DNA from: Anaerolineae bacterium
GTDB lineage: Bacteria; Chloroflexota; Anaerolineae; Promineifilales; Promineifilaceae
Assembly (NCBI GenBank): GCA_023954475.1
Contig: JAMLHW010000011.1
Location: forward strand, 118,495 to 182,494
Reading direction: 5' to 3'
Length of the DNA: 64,000 bases
The notes beneath the pieces are model-generated. The model did not search any database. It was not told where the DNA came from and saw nothing but the letters and a program-made list of their open reading frames with translations. Of the stretch, positions 36,109-51,600 are shown piece by piece (positions within the stretch are counted from its first letter, which is position 1; each line of letters opens with the position of its first letter). Position numbers and translations under genes: made by a program.

Positions 36109-36501
36109 AGCGTTCGCCTCTGCGGATAGAGCGTATAGATGCATGGTCGTTTGGTCGAGGGGAGAGGCGGAGAGCATAGAGCGTTCACCATTTATCTATC
36201 AGCCTGGTGAGCGAGACATGACTCGTTGCGGTAATGGCTCTGATTTCTCAAACAAGAATTGACATATTCCGTCACGCCCGTAAAATTTGATAATTGCAGA
36301 GTAACAAAATCGACTGGTGCGCTTGACAAGTTTGGTTTCCAGTGCAAAGGGGCAAGTTTTCGCTGGATGATTCCGATGAAAAGCAAGGCGTACCAGCCAC
36401 GATTTTTAGCAAGGTTGGAAGTGGTTTTTCTCACTGTCGAGGGTGTCTAGCCGGCTGTTGCGCTAGCGCAAGCGCTTTTCACTTCCATCGTCTGCTAGCA
36501 T
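36109..36501. other. Non-coding gap after the kinase gene
   Basis: I see no credible gene here; short frames lack ribosome sites and conserved motifs. The only notable feature is a TTGCGCTAGCGCAA palindrome near 36458. The rest of the 560-bp gap holds the terminator at 36502-36559 and the leader of the giant gene, whose ribosome site ACGGAG precedes ATG 36669. Confidence 0.5.
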
Positions 36502-36559
36502 AAACTGTGCTTGTTCGATCAGGTGACGCCTGGTCATGGATGAACAAGCACAGTTTTTT
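36502..36559 (+). terminator. Strong rho-independent terminator
   Basis: AAACTGTGCTTGTTC (36502-36516) pairs perfectly with GAACAAGCACAGTTT (36542-36556) and continues into a six-T run. It lies 394 bp after the kinase stop, so a small unrecognised transcript may also end here. Confidence 0.9.
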
Positions 36560-36668
36560 ACTACTTTGCGTTGTTATTAAGGTTCGCAGTCCAATTCGCT
36601 TGGGTTTCGTGACCACCACAAATCGTATTAATAGACCTTTTTAGGTTGACTTGTAACGGAGTTATTTC

Positions 36669-39600
36669 ATGACGCATAAACAGACAGTATCTACCCGCAA
36701 GGCCATCGCCATACTCCTCGTGTTGGCCGGACTGCTGTTGATTGGAACATTGGCGACCGATGTCGACGCACAAAGCGCTGGGATTCAATCCACTTTAGAC
36801 AAGGTGTATGAGGCGGCTGTTTCGGCCGATTTCTACAGCTTTCGCACACACGTCGTTCAGACCACCAACCCCGCGCCAAAGCTCGCCAATGTCGGGCGTC
36901 ATGCACGAACCGATCAGCTTCACTTGAATGGCTCCGTCGATCAGGTCGCAGAAGAGATCACCATGAGCCTTTGGTCGGGGCGCGAGGGGGATCCCACCCT
37001 CGATATTCGCACCGAAGAAGGCATTGTCTACGGACGCACATCAGATGACGACACCTGGCAACGTTCTGAGCTGGCGACCGATCTCTTTGCGCCCGGTGGC
37101 GATATTGCCGGCTTTCTCAACACTGCCATCAATGTTGAACAGGTAGACACCTTTGCCGAAGGGTTGTCATCCGGCCAATTCCCCTTTGAGTTGTTTCCCG
37201 ATAGCAAGACCGATTCCTTTACACGCTACCGCTTTGACATCGACAGCGTTCGCTACGCAACGCAAATTCGCGAACAGATGGAAGCGCAATTGCGCAGTGA
37301 GGGCAAGCTGCCGTTAGGCGTCGAACTGGAACTGGTGCGCGAATATGTCGAGATGCGTGGTCAGGGCGAAGTGTGGGTCGATGCCGATAACCAGCCCGTT
37401 TTCCAGGTCGTTCATCTGAAGTTTCCACCGGATGAGACCGACATGAGCTGGATCGAAGCAGATATTACGACCACCTATTCCGACATGGCGCAGGCGTCGC
37501 TGCCGTCAGTCGCCATGCTGCTGCAACAGCCCGATCGTTTCGGCCGAGAAATTCTGATGGACGCGCAGCAGTTCATAACGACACCAGATGTGCGCGATGC
37601 GTTGATCGGCATCTCAATGATAATGCTGCTTGCTGCCGGCGGGTTGATGGTGATGCGGGCGCGCCAGACGCGCTTTGTCTACGGGGCGCTGGCGTTCACG
37701 ATGGTGTTTAACCCGGTAGCCGCACCGCTGCTGCAAGCGAGTGAGTTGAGTGCCTTTACGGATCACGTAGCTGCCCAGCAATCACAACGTGATGCCGCTG
37801 AGGAAGAACAGACCGTGCAGCAAGAGTTGCAGGGTCTCATGATCGATGCCAAGTTTGATCCGCTGACCGATCCCCTGACAGCGGCGGGTCCCGACAATTC
37901 GCCTTTTATAGACTCGTCTGCAACGCCTGTTCCCAACGATTCCGCATTTGTTTTGAATGAAGAGGGCGCGGCGGTCATCGCTGATGAGTCCGCCTATCGC
38001 GCCACAGATCCGCCGCTGCTGTTCGGATTTGAGACCGGCGTCGACACAGACGGCGATGGCTTAACTGACGATATTGAACTGCTGCAATTGGGTACCGATG
38101 CCAATCAGGTGGACAGCGATGCCGACGGCATCAGTGACTACGCAGAAGTGATCGGCTTTGAGATCAATGGCGTCACCTGGTATACCAACCCACTGCAGAG
38201 TGATAGTAACGGCGACGGGTTGGCGGATTCGGCCGAATGCAATGTCCGTGCCGATATTGCGCCGGATCGCACCCTGCCGTCCAGCTTCACTTACGTTGCC
38301 TGCGAAGACACCGACGGCGACCTGACGCCCGACGTGTGGGACTACGACAACGACGGCGACGGCGTGCCCGACAACGTCGACAGCTCGCCGATCTATGTCG
38401 GCGATCTGGCGTCAACGCCGCGCGGCAAGATCGACATCAACCTCAGCGGTTACCAGACTGACAAGGCGCTGTTCGTCGACTTCCAGATTCGGCCGACTGA
38501 CGTCGATCATCTCTTCTTGACCAACAACGTTTACGATTGGCCCGGCTTCGATACGCAAGGCAACATTCAACGCGTACTGACCGATACGCTGGCGACGTAC
38601 CAATCTGAACTGCTCGATCCGTCGGTATCCAACACAGATAACGGCGACTTCATGTTGTCACCGATGCTCGAACTCACGCTGCCGTGGAACGCCAGCAATC
38701 CGTCAGCCGGCTTGCCCATTTCGCCTACGTATACCGGTGCCATCACCATTGGCACACCGATTACGACGTTTGTCAATATTGACGCGATGGACGCGCAGAG
38801 CATTCAGTTGAGCAAGGACACGTCAACCGGCGAAGTGGTGGCGTACCTGCCGCTCTCTGTGGTTCAGGACAATGTCGGCGCGACACCCGTCGCCTGGGCT
38901 GCCCGTATGCTCTATCAGCCGACCGACGCCACGTGGCCCGAGAATCACGAAGCGCGTCTGCTCTGGCTGGTGATGGGGTTGAGCGATGAGTGCGATACGT
39001 CGGGTATCGGCAGTACGCCTTATGAGCAATACTGTTCGGCCGATAATCCGCAAAACTGGCGCAGTCAGGGCACCGTCATCTACCATCGCTACTATGCCGA
39101 CTTCACCTTGACCGGCCTCAATGTGCGCGAAGACCTCGGCAATACGTTTGCCGTCGTGGCCCAAAATCAGGCAACGGTGACAACCAACGGCTACGAGCCG
39201 TATTTGTGGCATCTGGCCGATGCGCTCGATGCAACGTACATGCAGGCGTTGCTGACTAGCGGGACGCGCTTCGATACGGCCGAAATTGCGACACGCTTTG
39301 ACGACAACGGATCGCTGCCGGATGGCGACCCGCAGCGCTGGGGCATCCCCAAAAACGCGCTTTCCGTGCAAACAGGTAGCTACGCCGATCAGACGGCCGG
39401 CTTTGCCGCGTTGCGGGAGACGCTTTTGCCGACTGTATTGACTGAAACAGTCACGTCACCCATATCCGGCACGATTGCCACGGTTCTGTTCGCCCGTGAA
39501 GAGACGTATCGCGGTGCATTGCTCGGCGGTAGCAATATGAGTGTGTCGGGCGACACCGTGACGGTCGCCTTGGCCGGGCTGGAAAGCGAGACGGCTGTCG

Positions 39601-42600
39601 GCTTGAACTGGGCACCACACAAATACGTCAGCGGCAGTGGATGGGAGAACATGGAGGTGTTCGACTATCTGACGCAACTGGAGACGATTGTGCCGGCTGA
39701 GGTTAATTCGGCCGATATCACAGCCCTGCTCGGTGGCCCACCGGAAGATCAAACAGTAGCCCTGTCGGGAATAACCCGCCTCGCCAAAGCCACCTACGCC
39801 ACCTACTTCAGCGGTTACAGCAACGTCATCGCATTTAACGGCTCACCGGTACAGACGGAGTCCATCGTCGAAGCTGATTTCCTGCTGGTGCCGGGCGAAA
39901 AACCGCTCGTCAATTTATCTCAGGATGCACTGGCTGATCTGCAAATCCTCTTCCTCGACCTGGCTACCACTTCGCTCGACGGCGAGACAATCGCCAACGC
40001 CGATGTATCGGCGCTAACGGACGCATCATCCATTCTGCACGCACTCGGCGTCATGGAGCAAGAATTACTCTACCCCACGGCCAAAGGTGTGGCAGCGGTA
40101 AGTAAGGGCACAATTGGTGCTTTTATCTGGGTCTACAAGAAGATGTACAGTCTGAGCGGCATCTCACCCGGCGGCTTCTCAGGCAACACCTTCTACTACG
40201 GCTCAAAATTCCTGACAGTGATCTACGTCTCGCTTCTGGCTGCCACCTATCTGTTTGGTGATCTCAACAAACAAGGGTGGCGCATTGTGATGAATGTAGC
40301 TTCCGTCATTGCCGCTGTCATGACCACTATTTATGCGGTAATGACCTATGCGGCCTACGGTGGCTACTCCATCGCCGCCGCTATGGGTAACGCCAAGGCG
40401 ATCTCTAGAATCAACACCGTTTTGCGCTTCCAGAAGGTCGGGGCACTCTACTCGGCATTGCTCGTCGTCGTGGTAGCTATCGGCTCGCTCATCTTCACCG
40501 TTCTGTACAACAAGATTCAATACGGGTCGATTACCTACAATCAATTAGTGGCCCAGACACTAGCCACTATTGTCATTGCCGTGGTACTTGCCGTGGTCGC
40601 CGTGTCTTTTGTCGGCACCATTCTGATCGCATTCCTGTCACTCCTCGATGCCATTCTGCGTGTAATCTGCTCGATTCGCAATGACAGCCTCGATAGTTTC
40701 CTGTGTACCGGCATTACACAGACGGTCACTGAAGCATTGGCAAAGGTGATCTACCAAACCGATCCGGCCATTGATTTTGATCGCAGCGATCGCCTGCAAA
40801 TCGGCACCGATGGATTTGTGTTGGCCGATCAGTCGCAGGGCTTCGTGGTTGGGAACAATGTTCTCATCACGCAAACCATTACCAACACCCTGTTCATGGA
40901 CGATCACATTCTGCAGTTCAATCGCCTCCTGCTCAGGAGCGATGTGCGCAATGCGATTCGAGATAGCGCATTCGATTACTCGATTCAGCAAGGCACAACC
41001 AATCTGCACGACAGCTTGAGCTTAGGCAGTATGTCGTGGGCCGATCCGGCTGGAGATGCTGTTGCGCAACGCACGTTTGTCGTAACCGGAACACTAAACT
41101 ATCTGGCCGGTGTAAATGCAACGGCGACCAACCTCAATTTGAGTGAAGGGTTTCAGTCAAAACGGGCGGATTGCTGGTGGACCTGGATATCCTCAGCTTA
41201 CATTTGCAACCTCATCCCCTATGGCGACACCTTAAACTACAACATCGGCCAGAGCTTCGCACTCGATATTTTCCCGGCGACGTTTGATGAGTTTGTTGCG
41301 TTTCAGCAGGAATCGAGCGGTGCGTACTTGCACAACATGCCTGGCCTGCCTGTACAAGTTGACGCCGACGGCGACCGTCTGCGTAGCATAGCAGCCGGTG
41401 GCGTCGATCCCGACGACACGACCTGGGACACCGACGGCGATGGTCTCAGCGATTTCTGGGAACTGACCAATGATTTTGACCCGGAAAATGCAGACACCGA
41501 CGGCGACTCACTGTCTGACTACTGGGAAGCGTTTCACAACACCAATCCACGCCTGACCGACAGCGATTACGACGGGTTAAGCGACGCCGAAGAGGTGTTC
41601 CATCCGGATGCCTTGAACGCGTATGACAACACGACCGGCGTCATTTGGAACGGCGGCTGGGAAATCGTGTACGATTACGATTCAGGCACGGCACTGACCA
41701 CCCGGGTTGAATCTGACCCACTAGACGCCAACGGGGACGGGGACGAGTTGCTCGACAGATTTGAACGTGTTTATGGCAATAACCCCAATCTGGCCGAGAC
41801 GTTCAATGCGTTCAACATGCTGAACCGCGAGTTTGGCGTCGTCGGACGCGATTTCGACTTTGCACGACCCGGCGACTGGGTGACGTATACGGTTGATATC
41901 GAAAATGCGCTGGACACAAACAGGCGTATCCTCGGTTTGGGCGAGGCAGAGCTGCCCCCTGATGTCCTGCAAGACACACAACTCTATGACGTGATTGGGC
42001 AGCAATCGGTCAATTTGAGCGGCCAGGCGCAGGTACCACCGAGTATCACGGCAACCAGCGAAGTGAGTTTGACACTACGGGCGGGGGGTATTGTCGAAGA
42101 TGTCGGCACGGGTCGCCGTCTCTGGCTGCATTTGAATGAACTGAGCGGATCAACTTTCTATGACGACTCCGGCACAGCGACGGCGCATGATGCCACTTGC
42201 CTCAACAACTGTCCGACCATTCGCAACGGTTATCTCGATTTCAGGGGAAGTGACGCGCTGCAGGTAGCGGATCATCCTGACTTTGATCTGACGACGTTTA
42301 GTGTCGGCATGTGGATCTTGCCGCTTGGACAAACTGGCTATCGCACGTTGATCACGAAGGGGGGTGATTTCCAGTCACCTTTCCAGCTGCGGATCAACGG
42401 TAACAACCAGTTGGAAGGATTGGTGCTGGCTGCCAACTGCACCACGCTGCGTTCGGCCGTTGCGACAACCTCACTGGCGATTAATCAGTGGCAGCAGGTC
42501 ACGATGACGTTTGATGGCTTTAACATTCGACTGTACCAGAACGGCAACCCAATTGGTAGCGGAACGGCCGATGGTGTCTGCACAACGACGAATGAGCGCA

Positions 42601-45600
42601 TCGAAATCGGCCGAAGGCCCAACGGTGGCTACTTCAGCGGTTTCATGGACGAAATCGAAATCACCGCACGGGCACTCGAAGCGGGTGAATTGGCGGCACA
42701 GTTCGGTGACAAAGCCGTCTACATGACGTTCGACGAAGGATCGGTCGGAGAGTTTCTGCCGATTACCGATGCTTCCGGCAACAATCATGCTCTCCACCTC
42801 GGCACGCAAAACATAAACGGTTCGTTGACTGTCATTCCAGCACAGACAACGCGCTATCAGGGGGCTGTTGGCGAGGCGATCAGACTGGGAACCTGGGAGC
42901 CACCATCAATCGAACACATTATCGTGCATGGCGCATTGGGACTGGAAGCAAATGACGACGCATTTACTTTTTCAGCATGGTTAAAAGACTCTGGTATTGA
43001 TCCCGCTGATGAAGTCCCATTCACATACGGCGAGCGCCTTTTTTCGATCAATCCGAAATATTACAGTCCGAGTCAACCAGATTTTGCCGTTACGTTCAGA
43101 AATAACGGCAACTTGGTCGTCGAATCGGGATGGTGTGACGATCTCACCTTGCTGACTGTCCCGTTCTTTGACAATACGACCGACTGGTTCCACTTCGCCC
43201 TATCGGTCGAGCCAACGACCAATACGTACAATCTCTACAAAAACGGTTCCCTGCTAAGCAGCAAGACCTGGAACTGCGCTATTGACCTCGCCCCCGACGG
43301 CAATGGCTTTGATTTCCAACTCGGCCACTGGTGGATCAACCACGTTTTCTCCTGGTGTGATCCGGAGTGGGAGGGCTGCCCGTACACGTTACCTATATCC
43401 TGGGAAGGGTATGTGGATGAAGTCGTTATCGAGCGTCGCGCGCTGACTGCGGCGGAAGTGGCGACTCAATTTGAGGAATCATTCCGTCGTCTGGAACTGC
43501 TTTTGGACGAGCCGCCGGGTCAATTCCGCGTCGTCGACAACACGTTCAACGCGTATGAGGCCACCTGTTCCGGTACGGGCGCGTGTCCGGACACGGGCCT
43601 GCCCAGCGTGGGCAACCAGGGGCTGCGCTTCAACGGCGATGAGTACATGACGCTGATCCCGACGACTAATGACCTCGGTCTTGTCGAAGATAGCTTCACC
43701 GTTGCGGCGTGGATCAACGGCACTGATTTCAGCGGCAACAACACCATATTGGGCACCGACGCGACGGTCAATCGCCGAGGCCTGGAGCTGTCCATCCGCA
43801 ATGGGCAGCCATTCATGGGATTTTACGGCAGTGATACGACGAGCGGCACGACATTGACAACCGGTGAATGGGTACATATTGCCTTTGTTTACTGCGCCAA
43901 CTGCACGAACGGCACGCAGACGATCTACATCAACGGCGTCGCTGCGGGTAGCGGGACTAACAAGCCTTCCTTCCTGGGTACCGATCCGTTACGCATCGGC
44001 CGATCCGCCAGCGGCAACTATTTCGACGGCATGATCGACCACCTTGTCGTAGAAGAACGCGCCATGACAGCCGCGCAAGTCCAGGCATTGATGCTGGAAA
44101 TGCCGGTGCTCAATTTGCATCTGGACGAAGAGTATGAGACTGTGGCCGCATCGAATGCGTTTGCGGACACAACCCGTTTCAGTAATGATGCGACGTGCAG
44201 TGGCGCTATCTGCGCCAAAGCCGGCTTTAATGGTCAGATGCGTGAGACACCGAAATTCGACGGCGTTGACGATGTGTTAACCGTCGCCGCTGCCTCACAG
44301 CTGAATCTCGACAGCTATTCCATCTCCCTGTGGCTACGCCCATCCAAATCAGGCGTTGCACAGACCGTGCTGGACAAATCGAATGCGGGGAGCAGCATCA
44401 ACTATCGCTTGCGGCTGAACAGCAGTGGGCAACTCGTTTTCGACACACACGACTCCGCTTGCAGCGGAACACTGAGAAGCGTACAAACGCCGGTGCCACT
44501 GCTACTCAATCAATGGTCGCACGTTGCGGCGACGTTTGACGGCTTTGATACCGTCCGATTGTATGTCAATGGCGCGCTGGCCGCTGAGCAGACGGTGGCG
44601 GGTGCTGACGGCGCTTGCACCGCGAGCCACGCACTCAAAATTGGCGGTAATTTTGCCGGCAACCTCGATGAACTGGCCATCTTTGGCCAACTGCTCACAG
44701 AAGATGAAGTCGCCGACCTCTATACCTATCAGGCAGCATGGGTCGATACACGTGTTTATCAATTGATTGGGGTCGATGTCGATGATCCGCTTGTCACTGC
44801 GCCGGTGGAGCAATACATTTCGGCCGAATCCGACCAGCAATTTGCGATACTGGCTTCCGATCCGTCCGGCATTGCCAACGTGTCCGCTACAGTCAGTGCC
44901 GGCAGCGCCGTCGTCAACCAGGACGGCTCGGTGTGGATCCTGTCCTATTCACCACCGGCCAATCCGCAGGCCAGCGATACACCAGTATCCATTACGGTGA
45001 CGGCCACGGACGGCGTCGGCCGAACGGCGAGTGACCAGACGCAGTTATTTATCGATGACGTTGCGCCGACACTGTTCATCGGCACACGAACGGTCCTGTC
45101 TGATACGCTGATCTTCACTGGCGAGATTCGCGATTTGGGCACAGAGACATTTGACGCCAGTGGACTCAATCGCGACTCCGTGCGTTTCAACCTCTACGAT
45201 GCGTTTGGCGTCACGGTCGCCGGTTATTATTCAGCAACGGTCGGTGACCCGGACGTCGGTGGTTTCCACACCTACACGGTCACCTATCCACTGCCGGCAA
45301 ATGCACTGGGACGCTATACATTCCGCCTGATCGCCGAAGACAATGTCGGCAACCGGGCTGAGACGACTTTCCCAGCATTCGACCAACTGATTCAGAATTT
45401 CCCGCCGCATGGTGATCGCGTCTTTGCCAGCCAGGTGATCACGCGCGTCAATACAACGCTGGCAGGAACAGCATCCGGCGTCCCCTATCCGTTTACCAGC
45501 CAGAGCGCCCTTTTCCATTTTGAGGAAACGCCTGGTTCGATCTTCTACATGCCCGAAGAAGGTGAGATGCAGCAGATCGAATGTGTTCTCTGTCTCGATA

Positions 45601-48600
45601 CGATTCAAGTGGAAGAACTGCGCGGCACAGTGTCACTGCTGTCATCGGCCGATAGCTATCTCGACAGCTCCGGCAACGACTACACAGCAACCTGCACCGA
45701 CTGCCCGACGAATGGATCGTCAGGCCGTCTCGGACGCGCACTGACTTTTGACGGTGTCGGCAACGTGCTGGACCTGGCCGTCACACCAACCATTTCGACT
45801 GTCACCCAACTCGGCCTCGACGACAGCTTCACGCTGATGGCCTGGGTGAAACCAACCGGGGTCACGGGCATCCAGCCTGTGCTGGCAAGTCCATCCGGCA
45901 CGCTCATGCTGGGTCTTGACGGCAGCCACATCGTCTTTAATGATGGTGTGACAACGACGATTGGTACGACAGCGATCGGCGCAGGCGGATGGGTGCATCT
46001 GGCATGGCGCTACGACGCCCTGAATGGTGAGCAAACAGTATTCGTCAATGGACTTTTAGACGGCACAACCGCTGACGTTCCACCATTCGCCGGGAGCGGT
46101 TCGTTGCTGATCGGCGGCAACAGCGTCGATTATTTCGGCGGTGTGATCGACGAATTTGCGCTGTACGATCGCGCTCTTTCGGCCGATGAGATTTACGATG
46201 TCGCCGTGTACTTCAACGATCCGGTGACAATCCAATCGGCCGAATTGCGTTTGCGCCGGGCCAGCGACGGTGTGCTAACTCAGGAAGAAGGCACATGGTT
46301 CAATCTGGCAACCACGACCAATAACCGACAAACGATTTGGGAATATCCTATCTTCGGTGCCATTGAAGGGCCTTATCAGGCCGATCTGCGCGTCACAGAC
46401 AGTGTTGGCAACGTGCGCTTCATCAGCAATATCTGGTCCGGCAACATCGACACCAAAGCACCGGAAGTCAACATGGTCTACAACGACCTCGGCGGGGGTA
46501 ACGCCGAAATCAGTTGCCAGGCCAGCGATTGGAGCCTCGACACAGCCGGCTGGGTGTGTCCGGTTGGGCCGCGCAATGATGTCTACGAAGATGCGTTGTG
46601 GTTCACTGAAATCTACAGCGGTGTGCAACAACTGAGTCAGTTCACGACAACGCTGCAAATCGCGCCGAGCGATGACAGCTTCATGCAAGCATGCGATGTG
46701 TACGGGCGTTGTACCGGCTTCAATGGCAATAGTGGCCCGGGCGGCGTCACGTCAGACCTGGCGCTCTGGCTGCGCAGTGATCGCGGCACGAGTACGCAAC
46801 TGGACAATGCGCCGATTGCGACGTGGGTTGATCAGTCGCCCAGTGCCAACGATGCCGCACAAACCACAGTGGCGTCTCAGCCAACCTATCAGGCTGATCT
46901 GGAATCGACATTGCGTGGCTACCCGACGATCCTGTTCGATGGCGTTGACGATTCCATGTCGCTTGACCCGACATTGTTGGCCAATGGCACCAGCGGGCGT
47001 ACGACGTTTGCGGTGGTTCGGCCGATTAGCGGTCAGCGCATGCCCATTCTTTCCTATGGTGCCGATGCATCGGGCCAACGCAGCGATCTCAACTACTCAA
47101 TAGAGTTTCAGTCGGTTACGGTTGGCGATCACGAGTTCGGCCGATTTGCTTATCCTGTAGATTGGATAGAAGATTGGCGTATTGTCAGCTTTGAACTGCC
47201 GGATGCTGCCCAATCTGATGAATGGCAAATCCGCGTCGATGGCAATCCGTTGCCCGTGACGACTCTGGACGGCACGCCGCAAACAGTCAACACCGGCACG
47301 GCTGGCGCCACCATCGGCAACACATTTGCCGGTGGCGACTTGCGAGAGTTCTGGGGTAGCATGGCGGAGATTGTCCACTACGATCGTCCACTCGGTGACA
47401 GTGAGCGCAACCAGATTGAGAGCTATCTCGCATTCAAATACGGATTAACCCTTGATGCAGGCGTAGATTATGTCGATTCGAGCGGCGCAGTTGTCTGGGA
47501 TGCAACCGCCAATGCCCAATACCACCATGCCGTACGCGGCCTTGTGCGCGACGATCTCACAAATCTCAATCTGCTGCAAGCCTATCCATCAGTGGAAAGC
47601 ACGACGCTGATGACGATCACGCACGGCAATGACCCCAGCAATCCAGCGCCATTTGCAAACGACGGCACGTACATGGTAGTCGGGCACAATGGCGTATCCA
47701 GCGGAAGCCATCTTGAACTGATTTCCGGCATTACGACCATCTGGTATTCAGAGCGGCAGTGGAAGGTTCAGGAAACCGGCACGATTACCGACACCTCTGT
47801 GACGTTTGATATGCTGGCAATTGAAGGGTCCACAAGCCCGAATGGCACATTCTTCAGCATCTACACTGCGTTTGGTTCAGAACAGACGGCCCTGTTCATT
47901 GATGCCGATGGAGATGGCGATTTCTCCAATGCCACGATCTACGATCAAAATCGCACCATTGACGGCGACACTGTCACATGGACGGGGGTTGATTTCCCGG
48001 ACGGCGCTGTCTTCGCCCTGATCTTCATCCGTGACAACGAGAATCCAAACATAATCATTTCCACCAACAAAAGTTCCGCTGCCCGGGACGAGATTGTTGA
48101 GTTTACTGTGGCGTTGGAGTCGGGTGACGAAGTGCCACTGCCAAACTTGACATACTATCATTACTTGCCGCCGGAGCTCGAATATATCACAGATACTCTG
48201 ACGATAGATGTTGAAGTATGTTGTGGCGATCCGCCGCCCACTGTCATCACCGGGACGTTGGTTGGTGACCCGCCGTTGATGGCGACCGGGATTGAGATCC
48301 CACCGGTAGCTACTGTGATCTTCACATTCCAGACACGGGTGGTTTCGAGTGAAATGGTCACTGTCTCGACGCGTGTTGAAATCGATGATCCGCTTGCTTT
48401 CTTCCCATCGATCGAGACAAATTTACTTGGTCTGGTCGGTGAGCCGTCGTGCATTGTCGAAAGCAGCGGCGACGGTTTGACCGACTTTGCCAGCGCCAGT
48501 GGGGCGGCTGTTCAGGAGGCGATTGATGCGGCCAGCGCAGGTGCTACACTCAAGATTGCTGGCGATTGTGTCGGTGTGCGACAAACTGCGGGCATCAGCC

Positions 48601-51600
48601 AAACCGCGTTCATCAGCAAGAGCCTGACGCTCGTCGGCGGCTACCCCATCTCACCGACCAACTGGCTCGCCGCGTCTAATCCGCTGACCTACGACACCCT
48701 ACTCGATGCCAATGGCTTGGGACGCACCGTCGTTGTCACGGGTACTGCCGACGTCACTGTACAGAACATGATCCTGCAAAACGGTTCGGCCGATTTTGGT
48801 GGCGCTGTTTACCAAAGCGGCGGTGCGCTGACGTTGGATCACGTCGCAGTGCGCGACAGTACAGCATCGGCCGATGGTGCCGGCATCTATGCCACGGCTG
48901 CACTGACATTGACACACAGTCTGGTGCGCGACAATGACGCCGGGTCGAGCGATGGCGGCGGTGTTGCTCTGAATGGCGGCACGCTCAATGTCATCAACAG
49001 CACCATTGCGCAAAACGATGCGAACAATGGCGGCGGCGTGTTTGTTGCGGGTGGTTCGGCCGAATTTGTCAACACAACTATCGCTGAAAACAGTGCATCG
49101 GGTACTGGCGGTGGCGTGAACAACAGTGGCGGCTCCGTCGATCTGGGGCACTCGATCCTGGCCGACAACACGGCTGGAACAGGCCCCGATTGCGGTGGCG
49201 GCAGCGACGTATTTGCCAACGGTTACACTGTGGTCGGTTCGAGTACTGGCTGCACGCTGGCATCTTCGTCAGAAGATTTGATCAATACCGATCCGTTGCT
49301 GGCATCGCTGGCGGATTACGGTGGTACAACGGCGTCGTATGCGCTGCTGCCGGGCAGCCCGGCAATCGACATCGGCGGTTCGTGTGAAGTGACCGATCAG
49401 CGTGACATTGCCAGACCACAGATTGCGGCTTGTGATGCAGGTGCGTTTGAGTCGCACGGTTTCACGCTGGCGCAGGGTAGTGGCGACGGTCAGGCGACGT
49501 TTATCGATTCACCGTTTAGCGTACCGCTGGTGGTGACGGTGACGGCTGTCAATTCGGCCGAACCAATCGCTAGCGGCATTGTCACCTACGATAGTCCCAA
49601 TAGCGGTGCCGGCCTGGATGCTGACCCGATCTTGGTAACAGTGGGCGCATCGGGCCGTGCGGTCCTCAACGCAACGGCCAATGGCAGCGCGGGCAGCTAT
49701 GTGGTGAGCGCCACTGCCCAGGGCGCAAGCGGCACCGGCAGTTTCAACCTGACCAACAACGACTGTACATACATCGTGACCAACGACAACGACAATGGTT
49801 TTGGTTCGCTGCGCGACGCAGTGGACCGCATCTGCATTGGTGGCACGATTACGTTTGCCGATGATTTCACCATTCTGCTGCAAAGCCCGATCACGGTCAC
49901 GAACAGCGCGCTCACCATCGACGGCACGGGCCGTGACATCATCGTCAGTGGTGACAGCGACGGCAACGCCAGCGGCGATGTGCGCGTCTTCCATGTGGCG
50001 AGCAGCGCATCTGTGACCATGACCGCCATGACGGTCGAAAACGGTTCGGCCGATAGCGGAGCAGGCATTGACATCGACGGTGGCACGGCACTACTCAACG
50101 ATATAATTGTCCAACTCAGCACTGCTGGTAGCGGCTCAGGCGGCGGTGTTCGCGTCCACAATGGCGGCTCTTTGACCATGATCGGCGGCGCATTGATCGA
50201 CAATTCCGCTTCCGGCCTGGGTGGCGGCTTGAGCGTGATCAACGCGTCGGCCAATCTCACAGCTGTCACCGTAGCGAACAACACGGCGAATGGCGGTGGC
50301 GGCATCAACAACCAGACCGGCACGGTTCATATTGAGCAAAGTGCCATCTACAACAACACGGCTAACTTGTTTGGTGGCGGGCTGCTCGGTTTCAATACGG
50401 CAACCTACACGCTGACCAACAGCACACTAAGCGGCAATGCGGCCAATGGTGCAGCAGGCTCGCACGGTGGCGGTGCCATGAACCAGTACAATGGTGGTGC
50501 GACAACCTTGATCAACACCACGGTCGCCTACAATCAAAGCCCCAACCAGCCGGGCAAGGACGGTCTCTGGATTGAATCCGGCACGTTGACACTGGAGCAG
50601 TCGGTGCTCGCCGGCAACAACGATGCGAGTTGTAATCTGGCCGCCGCTGCGATCAGCGCTGGATACAATGTCGTCGATGACGTATCGTGCGCGCTCGGCG
50701 GGACAAACGATCAGAACAACACCAATCCACTTCTGATGGCCCTCGGCGACTGGGGCGGAGAGACATGGACGCATGCGCTGCTTTCCGGTAGTCCGGCGCT
50801 AAACACGACACCGGCTGGAGCCTGCGCTACCACGGTCGATCAACGTGGCACTGTCCGTCCGCAAGGGTCGGGTTGCGACAGCGGCAGCTTCGAGTTCGTC
50901 AACGTCGCCCCTGTTGCGACCAATGACGCATACGGTGTCAGTCAAAATGTGACGAAAGCAGTCATCGCTAACGACGGCGTGCTGGCTAATGACAGCGACG
51001 CGAACGGTGACACCCTGACAGCCGTTTTGGTGACCCCACCAGCCAGCGGCACACTCGCGCTGGCAGCGGACGGTTCGTTCGGCTACACACCGACAAACAA
51101 CTTCCTCGGCACGGTGACCTTCACCTACCGCGCCGATGACAGCGCAGTGCAGAGCAATCTCGCCACGGTAACGCTAAACGTTTTGGCGCCTACATGCTTT
51201 GTCGAAATCGATGGTGACAACATCACCGATTTTGCCTCTCATGATTCGTCTGCCGTCTATGCAGCCTTACTCGACCCAACAGCTACTTTCATCAAGATTG
51301 CCGGTACGTGTGCCGGTGTGAATCTGACGCCTCTCGATACGCAGCTCGGTCTCATTGATCGCTCGGTTACGCTGGCGGGTGGGTATGATTCGGCCGATTG
51401 GTTGGCTGATCCCGATCCGCGCGCCTATCCGACCGTGTTAGACGCTCAAGGCGGTGGCCGGGTGTTCCAGATCGACTTTGGCACAACGGTCACGCTAACC
51501 GGCATGACGTTACAGGGCGGTTCGGCCGATTATGGCGGCGCCATCTACATGTCCGGCAATGAGTTGACGCTATCCGAGGTTACGATCAGGGACAACGCAG

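Noticed and set aside
36259..36450. 63-codon plus-strand frame before the giant gene
   Set aside because: No ribosome site, no recognisable motif, no support from context.
49697..50323. Proline-rich minus-strand frame in the giant gene
   Set aside because: Complement of Gly/Asn/Ser-rich beta-helix repeats on the plus strand.
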